Below are positions 52,731 to 61,871 of a stretch of 64,000 nucleotides of DNA, in pieces; positions within the stretch are counted from its first letter, which is position 1; each line of letters begins with the position of its first letter. This DNA is from Leifsonia xyli. Lineage in GTDB: Bacteria; Actinomycetota; Actinomycetes; Actinomycetales; Microbacteriaceae. The translations under genes were made by a program, and so were the position numbers. Where the stretch lies: NCBI GenBank assembly GCA_003243275.1, contig QFQR01000003.1, positions 434,001 to 498,000 on the forward strand, written 5' to 3'. The notes under the pieces are model-generated. The model saw nothing but the letters and a program-made list of their open reading frames with translations. It did no database searches and was not told where the DNA came from.

Positions 52731-53591
52731 GTGCGCGCCCTCATCAGCCTGATCATCGCCGTCGTGGCCTCGCTCGGCGGCACCCTGCTGCTCGCCTACG
52801 GCGGGGGCAACGCCGTGATCGTCATGTCGCAGGTCGACGCGTCCGGCGATGTCGGAGTCTTCCCGCTCTGGGCCGGACTCGGCGCCCTGCTGCTCGCCGT
52901 CGCGGGGGCGAGCGTGCGCTGGTCGTCGCTCGGGGCGTTCGTGGCGGGTGGTGCGCAGCTGGGCTTCGCGCTGCTCGCCCTGCTGGTTCCCGCGGGGGCC
53001 GACGGTTCCGGATCGCCCGCCATCTGGCTGCTCGACCGGCTCCTCGTGCTCGATCGGGGTCTCGCATCCGGAGCGTTCTACCTGGTGGCGTTCGGCGGCT
53101 CGCTGCTGATCGGCGCGGCGCTGCTGGGCGTCGGTGTCGGGGCGCTGCGGCGTCGCCCCCGACTCGGGTGGCGGATCGCGTCGGGCATCGGCGGGCTGCT
53201 GGCGCTCGGCGCCGCGTCGTGGTCGTTCGCGGCGGGTGGCGAGTTCGCGCGCATCGTGTTCCAGGGGCAGGCCTGGGAGTTCGGTGTCGCCCTCGCGGTG
53301 GTGCTCGCGGGCCTCTCGTTCGGCGTGCTGCTGCTGCCGTCGGGCCGCAGCCCGATCGGGGCGTGGGTCGCGGGCGGGGTGATCGCGGCGGTGGGTGTGA
53401 TCCTGCTCGTCGCCGACCCGAGCGCCTACACGGATGCGCCGAGCCGTGTGCTCCTGACCCTGCCGATCCTCGGATGGAGCGGCACGATCCTCGCGGTCGG
53501 GCTGTGCGTGCTCGGCCTCGCGCTCGGCGTCACCCTGCGTCCGGTGGCGGATGCGGCATCGGACGAGGAACAGCCCGCCTCCGCCATGTAG
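52731..53591 (+). CDS. Polytopic membrane protein of unknown function
   Basis: 286 residues, with about eight hydrophobic helices and an acidic tail. No family recognised. GTG start six bases after the dehydrogenase stop, so it is co-transcribed. Confidence 0.65.
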   Translation: MRALISLIIAVVASLGGTLLLAYGGGNAVIVMSQVDASGDVGVFPLWAGLGALLLAVAGASVRWSSLGAFVAGGAQLGFALLALLVPAGADGSGSPAIWLLDRLLVLDRGLASGAFYLVAFGGSLLIGAALLGVGVGALRRRPRLGWRIASGIGGLLALGAASWSFAAGGEFARIVFQGQAWEFGVALAVVLAGLSFGVLLLPSGRSPIGAWVAGGVIAAVGVILLVADPSAYTDAPSRVLLTLPILGWSGTILAVGLCVLGLALGVTLRPVADAASDEEQPASAM

Positions 53592-53790
53592 ACTGCTGGC
53601 TGAACTTCGGCGAGGGATGCCGTTCCGCCCCGGCGGGCAGCATCCGTGATCGACGCGGTGGCAAGGCCCTTCAGTCTTTCCTCACGCTGTTGTGCGTTCG
53701 AGTTGAAACCACATCATCCCCGTGGATCGTGTCGCTGCCGCAGGCGGCGTCGCGAGACCACACCGACAGGGCCAGGCCCAAGGAGACATC
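53592..53790. other. Leader region of rplY
   Basis: 199 bases without a gene. A GGATGC/GCATCC pair (near 53614 and 53640) flanks a GC-rich loop. It probably holds the promoter of rplY and a 5' leader. Confidence 0.35.
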
Positions 53791-54420
53791 ATGTCTGACG
53801 ACAACAAGCTCGAGGCGCAGCTGCGCGACCAGTTCGGCAAGGGTGCGGCGCGCAAGATCCGCGCCGCGGGCAAGATCCCGGCCGTCATCTACGGTCACGG
53901 CAGCGAGCCGCAGCACATCACCCTCCCGGCCCACGAGGTCGGCCTCCTGCTGCGCAAGGCGAACGCCGTGCTCGACCTCGACATCGCGGGCAAGAGCGAG
54001 CTCGCGCTCGTCAAGGACGTGCAGAAGGACCCGGTGCGCCAGATCATCGAGCACATCGACCTCATCATCGTGAAGAAGGGCGAGAAGGTCACGATCGACG
54101 TTCCCGTGCACGTCGAGGGCGAGTCGTTCTCGGGCACGATCGTCGCGCTGGATGCGACCACCCTCACCATCGAGGCGGAGGCCACCCACATCCCCGAGCG
54201 TCTCGTCGTCAACATCGAGGGCGCCGAGGAGGGCACCCACGTGCTGGCCGGCGACGTCGAGCTGCCGAAGGGTGCGACGCTCGTCTCCGACCCGGAGACG
54301 CTCGTCGTGAACGTCACCGCCCCCGCCAAGGTCGACCTGGGCGAGGAGGCCGACGAGGCTGCTGAGGGCGAGGCCGCTCCGGCCGCCGAGGCTCCCGCCG
54401 CCGAGGAAGCCGCCGAGTAG
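53791..54420 (+). CDS. rplY: 50S ribosomal protein L25 / general stress protein Ctc
   Basis: 209 residues, the long Ctc form. The N-terminal L25 domain (FGKGAARKIRAAGKIPAVIYG) binds 5S rRNA, followed by the TL5 beta domain (IDVPVHVEGE) and an acidic Ala/Glu tail. AAGGAG lies six bases before the ATG. It sits before pth, as is common in actinobacteria. Confidence 0.95.
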   Translation: MSDDNKLEAQLRDQFGKGAARKIRAAGKIPAVIYGHGSEPQHITLPAHEVGLLLRKANAVLDLDIAGKSELALVKDVQKDPVRQIIEHIDLIIVKKGEKVTIDVPVHVEGESFSGTIVALDATTLTIEAEATHIPERLVVNIEGAEEGTHVLAGDVELPKGATLVSDPETLVVNVTAPAKVDLGEEADEAAEGEAAPAAEAPAAEEAAE

Positions 54421-54450
54421 GCTCGCTATCCCGCTGCTCGAGTAGCGATC

Positions 54451-54573
54451 CCGCTGCTTGGTGCGGGTCACGATCCGATCAGCCCCCACCCGCTGATTGG
54501 TGTGGGTCACGATCCGATCCGCCCCCACCCGCTGGTTGAGTAGGGTCACAGAGTGACCCGTATCGAAACCCGC
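54451..54573 (+). repeat. 39-bp tandem repeats and a palindromic repeat reaching into pth
   Basis: Units starting CCGCTG recur at 54451, 54490 and 54529 (period 39), the first two nearly identical. The third runs into GGTTGAGTAG, a hairpin (GGGTCAC-AGA-GTGACCC, 54543-54559) and CGTATCGAAACCC, like intergenic palindromes that I recall from related genomes. The pth GTG is inside the right arm of the hairpin. Confidence 0.8.
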
Positions 54574-55152
54574 GACACCTGGCTGGTAGCCGGGCTCGGG
54601 AATCCCGGGCCCGGCTACGCCGCCCACCGCCACAATGTCGGCCAGATGGCTCTCGACGTGCTCGCCGAGCGTGTCGGCGCGCGTTTCACCCGGCACAAGA
54701 CGAACACCCTGCTCGCCGAGGGCCGGCTCGGCCCCGGCCTCCCGAAGCTCGTGTTCGTGAAGCCGCTGTCGTTCATGAACCTCTCGGGCGGACCGGTCTC
54801 CTCCGCCGCCAAGTTCTTCAGCCTGGGCGCCGATCGCGTGATCGTGCTGCACGACGAGCTCGACATCCCGTTCGACACGGTGAAGTTGAAGGTCGGCGGC
54901 GGCCACGGTGGCCACAACGGTCTCCGCGACATCCAGTCCGCTCTCGGCACGCCCGACTTCGCGCGCGTGCGCATCGGCATCGGCCGCCCGCCCGGCCGGC
55001 AGGACGCGGCCGACTTCGTGCTCGCGCCGTTCACCAAGACGGAGCGCGAGGCACTCCCGTCGCTGCTCTCGGATGCGGCCGACGCCACCGAAGACCTCGT
55101 GCGCGAGGGCCTGCTCGCCGCCCAGCAGCGCTGGCACGCCCCCCGCGCCTGA
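54553..55152 (+). CDS. pth: Peptidyl-tRNA hydrolase
   Basis: 199 residues. It frees tRNA from peptidyl-tRNA. Conserved Asn/His set: GLGNPGPGYAAHRHNVGQ (catalytic His), KPLSFMNLSG, and HDELDIPFDTVKLKVGGGHGGHNGLRDI. The first eight or nine codons (VTRIETRD) come from a palindromic repeat element, so the natural start has probably been altered by it. No clear ribosome site. Confidence 0.94.
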   Translation: MTRIETRDTWLVAGLGNPGPGYAAHRHNVGQMALDVLAERVGARFTRHKTNTLLAEGRLGPGLPKLVFVKPLSFMNLSGGPVSSAAKFFSLGADRVIVLHDELDIPFDTVKLKVGGGHGGHNGLRDIQSALGTPDFARVRIGIGRPPGRQDAADFVLAPFTKTEREALPSLLSDAADATEDLVREGLLAAQQRWHAPRA

Positions 55153-55208
55153 CCCCGCCCCGCCGCCCTCCCGCGCCTACCCCACCCCACCCCTGCACCC
55201 CATCCCAG

Positions 55209-55295
55209 GTCGAAAATGCAGGAGACCGGGCGGCACTCGCTCGCCGGCGCGGGCGCGTGCTGCGCGACTCGCCCGGGTTCTCCTGCATTTTCGAC
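55209..55295. repeat. Inverted repeat between pth and mfd
   Basis: 17-bp perfect arms (55209-55225 and 55279-55295) ending GTCGAAAATGCAGGAGA at the left, around a GC-rich 53-base loop. It may end pth transcription. Confidence 0.7.
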
Positions 55296-55361
55296 GCACG
55301 ACGCACGACGCACGACGCACGACGCACGACGCACGACGGGCGACGGGCGACGGGCGACGGA
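55292..55361 (+). repeat. 7-bp tandem repeat upstream of mfd
   Basis: Ten units: six CGACGCA, three CGACGGG and one CGACGGA. It overlaps the end of the inverted repeat and ends twelve bases before the likely -10 box (TAAACT, 55373) of mfd. Confidence 0.9.
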
Positions 55362-55385
55362 GGGCACCCGCGTAAACTCGAGCGA

Positions 55386-58300
55386 GTGGGACTCGCCTCG
55401 CTGATTCCGGTGCTGGCGCGCGCCCATACCCTGCGGGAGGCGCTCGCCGAAGCCCGCACGGATGCCGACCTCTCGGCGGTCGAGGGACTGCGGGTGCCGC
55501 TGTTGGCGGGGCTGCTCGACCACCGCACCCGAGCCGCGGGCACGGGGCAGGCGCTGCTCGCCATCGTCGCCACGAGTCGTGAGGCGGAGGCGGTGGCGGC
55601 GTCGTTCGGGGCATGGGCCCCCGACGCGCTCGTGCTGCCGTTCCCCGCCTGGGAGACCCTCCCGCACGAACGCCTGAGCCCGTCGGCAGAGACCGTCGGG
55701 CGGCGCCTTCGCAGCCTTCGCAGCCTCCGCCGCTGGCAGGACGGCCCGCGCGAGACGCCCCTCGTGCTCGTCGCATCCGTCCGCGCCGCGCTCCAGCCGC
55801 TCGCCCCCGGCCTCGATCTGCACGAACCCGTCACCCTCGAGGCGGGCCGGCGCGGCTACGACCTCGCCGCCCTCGGCATCCGCCTCGCCGAGCACGCCTA
55901 CGCGCGCGTCGACCTCGTGACCCGGCGCGGCGAGTTCGCGATGCGCGGCGGCATCCTCGACGTCTTCCCGCCCGATGCCGAGCATCCGGTGCGCGCCGAC
56001 TTCTTCGGCGACGAGCTCGAGCAGCTGCGCGCCTTCTCGGTCGCCGACCAGCGCTCGCTGCCCGGCGAGCTCGGGCCGGTCGAGCTCGGGCCCGCGCGCG
56101 AGCTGCTCATCACGGATGCGGTGCGCGCCCGCGCCAACGAACTGCAGCACGAGTACGAGGCGATCGGCCCGATGCTCGCGAAGATCGCGGAGGGCATCCC
56201 CGTCGAGGGCATGGAGTCGCTCACCCCCGCGCTCGTCGGCCGGCTCGTGCCGCTCACCGACTACCTGCCCGCGGATGCCGCGGTCGCCGTGCTCTCGCCC
56301 GAGCGGGTCGCGACGCGGGCGCTCAGCCTCGCCGAGACGAACCGCGAGTTCCTGGAGGCGGCCTGGAGCGCCGCGACGGCGGGCGGAAAAGCCCCGATCG
56401 ACCTGCAGGCGAGCCTCGACACGGGCGACTTCCTCACCGTCTCGGGGCTGCGCGCCGCCGCCCGCCCCCGCAACTGGTGGACGGTGAGCCCTTTCGACGC
56501 AGGCGACGACGAGGTCACGCGCGTCGAGGGTCGCGCCGTCCCGAGCTTCGCGGGCAGCGCCGAGGGGGCGGTCGGCCACGTCGCGTCGCTCCTCAAGGGG
56601 GAGTGGTCGGTCGCGATCGCCGCCGCGGGGGCCGGCCTCGTCGACCGCGCGGCCCAGGTGCTCGCCGAGCACGAGGTCGCAGCCCGGGTCGTGGATGCCG
56701 TGCCCGCCGACCCGGAGCCGGGCGTCGCCTACCTCGTCACGGCATCCGTCGAGGCGGGCTTCGAGCAGGACGAGGCGCGCTTCGCACTGCTCTCCGAGGC
56801 CGAGTTCTACGGGCGCGCGGCCGGCATCGACTCGCGCCAGCCGAAGAAGCTCGCCAGCCGTCGCCGCAGCGTCGTCGACCCGCTGCAGCTGAAGCCAGGC
56901 GACGCGGTGGTGCACGAGACACACGGCATCGGTCGGTTCGTCGAACTGGTCACGCGCGAGGTCGCGGGCGGCGCTCGCGTCTCGCGCGGCCCGCTCGGCA
57001 CCCAGCACGAGAAGGTCACCCGCGAATACCTGGTGCTCGAGTACGCGCCCAGCAAGCGCGGCCAGCCGGGCGACCGGCTCTACGTTCCCACCGACCAGCT
57101 CGACCAGCTCTCCCGCTACGTCGGCGGCGAGAACCCGGCGCTGTCGAAGATGGGCGGATCCGACTGGGCAGCCGCCAAGGGCAAGGCGCGCAAGGCGGTG
57201 CGCGACATCGCCGTCGAGCTCGTCAAGCTCTACAGCGCGCGGATGGCGAGCCCCGGTTTCGCCTTCGGCCCCGACACCCCTTGGCAGCGGGAGCTCGAGG
57301 AGGCGTTCCCCTTCGCCGAGACCCCCGACCAGTTGCAGACCATCGACGAGGTGAAGGCCGACATGGAGCGGCCCATCCCGATGGACCGTCTCATCTCGGG
57401 CGACGTCGGCTACGGCAAGACGGAGATCGCGGTGCGCGCCGCCTTCAAGGCCGTGCAGGACGGCAAGCAGGTGGCGATGCTGGTGCCGACGACGCTGCTC
57501 GTGCGGCAGCACCTGGAGACCTTCCAGGAGCGCTTCGCGGGTTTCCCCGTGCACCTGCGGCCGCTCAGCCGCTTCCAGACCGAGAAGGAGTCGAAGGACA
57601 CCATCGACGGGCTGGAACGCGGCGAGGTGGATGTCGTGATCGGCACCCACCGGCTGCTGTCCGACCAGGTGCGCTTCAAGGATCTGGGGCTCGTCATCAT
57701 CGACGAGGAGCAGCGCTTCGGCGTCGAGCACAAGGACCAGCTGAAGAAGCTGAAGACCAACGTCGACATCCTCGCGATGAGCGCGACCCCCATCCCGCGC
57801 ACGCTCGAGATGGCGGTCACCGGCATCCGCGAGATGTCGACGCTCGCGACGCCGCCGGAGGACCGGCATCCGATCCTCACCTTCGTGGGGCCGCGATCCG
57901 ACAAGCAGATCACGGCCGCGATCCGGCGCGAGCTGCTGCGCGAGGGGCAGGTCTTCTTCGTGCACAACCGGGTGTCGTCGATCAACCGGGTCGCCGCCGA
58001 GCTGGCCGAGCTGGTGCCGGAGGCGCGCATCGCCGTCGCCCACGGCAAGCTCACCGAGCACCAGCTGGAGCAGGTGATCGTCGACTTCTGGGAGCGCCGC
58101 TTCGACGTGCTCGTGACGACGACGATCATCGAGACCGGCATCGACATCGCCAACGCCAACACCCTCATCATCGACGCGGCCGACAAATACGGCCTCAGCC
58201 AGCTGCACCAGATCCGCGGACGTGTGGGGCGCGGTCGCGAGCGCGCCTACGCCTACTTCCTCTTCGACGGCGAGAAGCCGCTCACCGAGACCGCGCAGGA

Positions 58301-58943
58301 TCGGCTGGAGACGATCGCGGCCAACAACGAGCTCGGCGGCGGCATGCAGATCGCCCTCAAGGACCTCGAGATCCGGGGGGCGGGCAACCTGCTGGGTGGG
58401 GAGCAGTCGGGCCACATCGCGGGGGTCGGCTTCGACCTCTACCTGCGGATGATCGGCGAGGCGGTGTCGGCGTTCCGGGGCGACGTGGCCGAGGGGCAGA
58501 CCGAGCTGCGGCTCGAACTGCCGGTGGATGCGCGCATCCCGGAGGACTACATCGAGTCGGAGCGGCTGCGGCTCGAGGCCTACCAGAAGCTGTCGACGGC
58601 GGCCGCGCCGCTCTCGCCCGACGACGCGCTCGACCGGGTCGTCGAGGAGCTCACCGACCGCTACGGCGAGCTGCCGGATGCCGTGCAACAGCTCGTCGCC
58701 GTGTCGCGGCTGCGGCGGGTGGCGCAGAAGGCGGGGCTCGGGGAGGTCGTCGCGATGGGCGGACGGATGCGGCTCGCGCCGCTCGACCCGCCCGACTCGA
58801 TCCAGGTGCGGCTCACCCGCATGTACCCGGGGGTCAAGTTCTTCGCGGCGCAGCACGCGGTCAACGTGCCGATGCCGGAGGGGGCCACGGATGCGGAACT
58901 CATCGCCTGGGTCGGCCAACTCCTGACGGCCGCGACCTCGTAG
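55386..58943 (+). CDS. mfd: Transcription-repair coupling factor Mfd
   Basis: 1185 residues, full length. UvrB-homology region in the first third (GRRGYDLAALGIRLAEH, FPPDAEHPVRADFFGDELE), a CarD-like RNA polymerase-interacting domain (VHETHGIGRF), the RecG-like translocase with Walker A GDVGYGKTE and IIDEEQRFG box, then TRG motif and C-terminal D7. It removes RNA polymerase stalled at lesions and brings UvrA. GTG start; TAAACT lies seven bases before, so it is leaderless. Confidence 0.96.
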   Translation: MGLASLIPVLARAHTLREALAEARTDADLSAVEGLRVPLLAGLLDHRTRAAGTGQALLAIVATSREAEAVAASFGAWAPDALVLPFPAWETLPHERLSPSAETVGRRLRSLRSLRRWQDGPRETPLVLVASVRAALQPLAPGLDLHEPVTLEAGRRGYDLAALGIRLAEHAYARVDLVTRRGEFAMRGGILDVFPPDAEHPVRADFFGDELEQLRAFSVADQRSLPGELGPVELGPARELLITDAVRARANELQHEYEAIGPMLAKIAEGIPVEGMESLTPALVGRLVPLTDYLPADAAVAVLSPERVATRALSLAETNREFLEAAWSAATAGGKAPIDLQASLDTGDFLTVSGLRAAARPRNWWTVSPFDAGDDEVTRVEGRAVPSFAGSAEGAVGHVASLLKGEWSVAIAAAGAGLVDRAAQVLAEHEVAARVVDAVPADPEPGVAYLVTASVEAGFEQDEARFALLSEAEFYGRAAGIDSRQPKKLASRRRSVVDPLQLKPGDAVVHETHGIGRFVELVTREVAGGARVSRGPLGTQHEKVTREYLVLEYAPSKRGQPGDRLYVPTDQLDQLSRYVGGENPALSKMGGSDWAAAKGKARKAVRDIAVELVKLYSARMASPGFAFGPDTPWQRELEEAFPFAETPDQLQTIDEVKADMERPIPMDRLISGDVGYGKTEIAVRAAFKAVQDGKQVAMLVPTTLLVRQHLETFQERFAGFPVHLRPLSRFQTEKESKDTIDGLERGEVDVVIGTHRLLSDQVRFKDLGLVIIDEEQRFGVEHKDQLKKLKTNVDILAMSATPIPRTLEMAVTGIREMSTLATPPEDRHPILTFVGPRSDKQITAAIRRELLREGQVFFVHNRVSSINRVAAELAELVPEARIAVAHGKLTEHQLEQVIVDFWERRFDVLVTTTIIETGIDIANANTLIIDAADKYGLSQLHQIRGRVGRGRERAYAYFLFDGEKPLTETAQDRLETIAANNELGGGMQIALKDLEIRGAGNLLGGEQSGHIAGVGFDLYLRMIGEAVSAFRGDVAEGQTELRLELPVDARIPEDYIESERLRLEAYQKLSTAAAPLSPDDALDRVVEELTDRYGELPDAVQQLVAVSRLRRVAQKAGLGEVVAMGGRMRLAPLDPPDSIQVRLTRMYPGVKFFAAQHAVNVPMPEGATDAELIAWVGQLLTAATS

Positions 58944-58987
58944 GTGATCGAGGAGCGCCGCCGCAGGCGACGCGTCTCGAGATCACC
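58943..58987. repeat. Palindromic intergenic element after mfd
   Basis: GGTGATC-GAG pairs imperfectly with CTCGAGATCACC around GCGCC...GGCG. It starts at the mfd stop codon. Confidence 0.55.
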
Positions 58988-59004
58988 GGGAGTACGGTGA
59001 CCCC

Positions 59005-59424
59005 ATGCTGTACGAGCACCTGGGGCAGGGCCCGCGCGTCGACCCGAGCGCCGTGGTGGCGCCGACCGCGGTCGTCTCGGGCGACGTCACGATCGGTCCC
59101 GGATGCCAGATCCTGCACGGCGCCGTCATCACGGCCGAGGGCGGCCCGATCACGATCGGCGCCCGCAGCGAGGTGCGCATCAACGCGGTGGTGCACCTGC
59201 GCACGGTGCTGCCGGAGGGTTCGACCGTGCCGATCGCGTGGGTCGCGGTGGGTGACCCGGCCGAGATCCTCAGCCCCGACCGGCACGAGGAGATCTGGGC
59301 CATCCAGCAGGGGCTCGACTTCCCCGGCTACGTGTTCGGGCTCGACCGTGCCACGCCCGATCTCATGGTGCAGCTCACCGAGCGCTACGCGCGCCACCTC
59401 GCCCGGCACGCCGACGATCGCTGA
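59005..59424 (+). CDS. Gamma-carbonic anhydrase family protein, shortened
   Basis: 139 residues, compared with roughly 170-185 in close family members as I recall them. The left-handed beta-helix begins (VDPSAVVAPTAVVSGDVTIGPGCQI) and ends (INAVVHLRTVLPEGSTVPIAWVAVGDPAEIL) normally, but the coils usually found between GGPITIG and GARSEVRIN are missing, and with them the region that carries metal-binding His. The frame is open and the joint falls in repeated IG steps. It is probably not an active anhydrase. Confidence 0.75.
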   Translation: MLYEHLGQGPRVDPSAVVAPTAVVSGDVTIGPGCQILHGAVITAEGGPITIGARSEVRINAVVHLRTVLPEGSTVPIAWVAVGDPAEILSPDRHEEIWAIQQGLDFPGYVFGLDRATPDLMVQLTERYARHLARHADDR

Positions 59425-59485
59425 GTGGTCGGTACTTGGCCTCAAAACCCGGGAATGAGGCCAGAAACCGACCACTCAGCGATCG
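59415..59485. repeat. Long palindrome between the gamma-CA gene and the CPBP gene
   Basis: Perfect 19-bp outer arms (59415-59433 and 59467-59485) and a second perfect 8-bp pair inside (TGGCCTCA/TGAGGCCA). It contains the gamma-CA stop codon. It works as a bidirectional terminator between two convergent genes. A relative is at 61785. Confidence 0.8.
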
Positions 59486-59502
59486 GAGGCTCGGGAATCC
59501 GC

Positions 59503-60285
59503 TCACGCGCGTTTGCCCCACACCTTGCCGATCACGAGCGGCAGCAGCACGAGCGAGCGCAGGTCGACGAGCGCGTGCACCACGATCGGCAGCACGATCG
59601 ACCCCGACACGAGGTAGAGGGCGACGAACACCACGCCGAGCACGGTCGCGGTGAGCATCCCGACCCACTTCTGGTACAGGTGCAGTGCGCCGAACAATAC
59701 CGTCGCGAGAGCGAAGGCGAGCGGACCGTTCGGCCAGATGCCGAACAGCAGCGCGGGCAGCGCGAGCCGGAACATGAGCTCCTCGAAGACCCCAGCCGAG
59801 AGCGCGAGGCCCGCCCCGTAGGGCAGCTCGCCGCGGGTGCGCGGCAGCAGCGCGCCGATGTCGCCGAGCTTCGGCACCTCATCCGGATCGGTGTTCCGAA
59901 GCAGCACGATCGGCAACACGAGCGCCACGACCGCGCCCACTCCGAGGCCGATCGCGAGGCCGCCTCCGAACGAGGTGCCCTGGAAGAAGTCGCGGGATGC
60001 GGCGATCGGCACCCAGCTCTGCGCGTCGGCGAGGGCCTGCGGCACGTACTCCCACGCCGCGAGCAGCAGCGCCGCCGAGAGCCCGCCGAACACGAGCACC
60101 GACTCGACGAGCCAGCGCCGCATGACCTTCTGCCGCGCCGCGGTCGCGTGCATCCGCGTGAACTGGGCGTACTCGCGCCGCTCGCGGGTGACCGCACGCC
60201 ACACCAGCAGCGCCGCCACCACCAGCAGCAGGGCGAGCAGCTGGAGGTTCACCGTGTCATTCTGCCGGAGCACACCGTCGTCCAC
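59503..60285 (-). CDS. CPBP-family intramembrane glutamic endopeptidase
   Basis: 260 residues with about seven helices. CAAX-protease/Abi motifs: EELMFR (motif 1), FGALHLY (motif 2, His) and the late VVHALVD (motif 3). Substrates are unknown; such proteins in other bacteria process or protect against peptides. An alternative GTG at 60252 would drop eleven residues from the N-terminus. Confidence 0.86.
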   Translation of the reverse strand: MDDGVLRQNDTVNLQLLALLLVVAALLVWRAVTRERREYAQFTRMHATAARQKVMRRWLVESVLVFGGLSAALLLAAWEYVPQALADAQSWVPIAASRDFFQGTSFGGGLAIGLGVGAVVALVLPIVLLRNTDPDEVPKLGDIGALLPRTRGELPYGAGLALSAGVFEELMFRLALPALLFGIWPNGPLAFALATVLFGALHLYQKWVGMLTATVLGVVFVALYLVSGSIVLPIVVHALVDLRSLVLLPLVIGKVWGKRA

Positions 60286-60320
60286 CGCGGGAATGCCCGC
60301 TCCCGATTCCGGCTTGAACC

Positions 60321-61778
60321 ATGACGATGACGAGAAACGACATCGGACTGCGGTCCGAGCGGGGGCCGGTGTTGCTCGCGGTCATGGTGGCGACGGCGGT
60401 GGTCGCGATCGACGCGACGGTGCTGGCGACGGCGGTTCCCGCCGTCGTCGCGGACGTCGGCGGTTTCGCCCAGTTCCCGTGGCTGTTCTCGGTGTACCTG
60501 CTCGCCCAGTCGGTCACCGTCCCGGTGTACGCGAAGCTCGCCGACACCATCGGGCGCAAGCGCATCCTCCTGTTCGGCCTCGCCGTGTTCCTCGTCGCCT
60601 CGATCCTGTGCGCGGCGGCGTGGGACATGCCGAGCCTCATCGCGTTCCGCGCGCTGCAGGGCGTCGGTGCCGGCGCGATCCTGCCGATCACCATCACGAT
60701 CATCGGTGACATCTACACCCTCGAGGAGCGCGCCCGCGTGCAGGGCTACATCGCGAGCGTCTGGGGGGCTGCCGCGGTCGCCGGCCCCGCGCTCGGCGGG
60801 CTCTTCGCGACGTGGGGGCAATGGCGCGGCATCTTCCTCATCAACATCCCGTTGTGTGCGATCGCGATCTGGTTCATCGCGCGCTCTTATCACGAGCGTC
60901 TGGAGAAGCGCGCGCACCGCATCGACTACGCGGGCGCGGCGCTGCTGACGCTGTCGTTGACGCTGCTGCTGCTCGGCGTGCTCGAGGGGGGCAACGCGTG
61001 GGAGTGGGCCTCGCCGGTGTCATTCACCGTGTTCGGTGCGGGGCTGGCGCTGCTCGTGGCGTTCGTGCTCGTGGAGCGGCGGGTCAGCGAACCGGTGCTC
61101 CCGCTGTGGGTGTTCCAGCGTCCGCTGCTGCGTGCGACCAACCTCGTGAGCCTGACGCTCGGCGCCGCGCTCATCGGCCTCACCGCGTTCGTGCCCACCT
61201 ATCTGGTGGTCGGGACGGATGCGTCCCCGCTGCTGGTGGGGCTCGCGCTGGCGACGCTGTTGGTCGGGTGGACGATCACCGCGACCGTGTCGGGGCGCTT
61301 CTACCTGCGGCTGGGGTTCCGTGCGACGGCGGTCATCGGCGGCGGCGTCTCCCTGCTCGGCACGGTGGGGCTGGTGATTCTCGGACCGTTCCCCTCGATC
61401 GCGGCGGTCGCCGCGGTGTCGTTCCTGATCGGGCTCGGCTTCGGCCTCGCGGCGGTGCCGAGTCTCGTGGCGGCGCAGTCGAGCGTCGGATGGGATGAGC
61501 GCGGCGTGGTCACGGGGGCCAACATGTTCTCGCGGTCGATCGGGCAGGCGGTGGGTGCCGCCGTGCTCGGCGCGATCGCCAACGGGGTGATCGCTTCGCG
61601 GGGTGGCGATGAGACCGATCCGGCGACGATCATCGCGGCGACGACGGCGGTGTTCATCGGCGCGGCGGTCATCGCGCTGCTCATGCTGCTCGCGGGCCTC
61701 GGGATCCCCCGCGGCCGCGGCGCTGCCGCATCCGCTCCCGCTGCCCCAGCCGACCCCGCGACCCCCGCCGCCAGCTGA
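60321..61778 (+). CDS. MFS drug transporter, DHA2 (14-helix) family
   Basis: 485 residues with about 14 helices. Motif A-like KLADTIGRKRI, the D1 region IDATVLATAVPAVV and motif C-type GPALGGLFATWGQWRGIFLINIP fit the EmrB/QacA class of proton-driven exporters. The substrate cannot be told. Divergent from the CPBP gene. Confidence 0.9.
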   Translation: MTMTRNDIGLRSERGPVLLAVMVATAVVAIDATVLATAVPAVVADVGGFAQFPWLFSVYLLAQSVTVPVYAKLADTIGRKRILLFGLAVFLVASILCAAAWDMPSLIAFRALQGVGAGAILPITITIIGDIYTLEERARVQGYIASVWGAAAVAGPALGGLFATWGQWRGIFLINIPLCAIAIWFIARSYHERLEKRAHRIDYAGAALLTLSLTLLLLGVLEGGNAWEWASPVSFTVFGAGLALLVAFVLVERRVSEPVLPLWVFQRPLLRATNLVSLTLGAALIGLTAFVPTYLVVGTDASPLLVGLALATLLVGWTITATVSGRFYLRLGFRATAVIGGGVSLLGTVGLVILGPFPSIAAVAAVSFLIGLGFGLAAVPSLVAAQSSVGWDERGVVTGANMFSRSIGQAVGAAVLGAIANGVIASRGGDETDPATIIAATTAVFIGAAVIALLMLLAGLGIPRGRGAAASAPAAPADPATPAAS

Positions 61779-61784
61779 GCCCCA

Positions 61785-61851
61785 TTCGCTGAGTGGTCGG
61801 TTTTCGGCCCCATTCTCGGGTTTTGCCTTCGATTCCCGACCAGTCAGCGAA
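61785..61851. repeat. Palindrome after the MFS gene
   Basis: Arms 61785-61800 and 61836-61851 match at 15 of 16 positions and share CGCTGAGTGGTCGG with the palindrome at 59415, so the two are copies of one element. Confidence 0.75.
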
Positions 61852-61871
61852 GGGGGCGTGAGGATAGGGGC

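Noticed and set aside
55292..55361. A CRISPR array
   Set aside because: Units are 7 bases with no spacers; it is a simple tandem repeat. No cas gene is in the window.
54615..58919. A 1434-residue open frame on the - strand
   Set aside because: Antisense to mfd and part of pth, with no recognisable motif; an effect of high GC codon bias.
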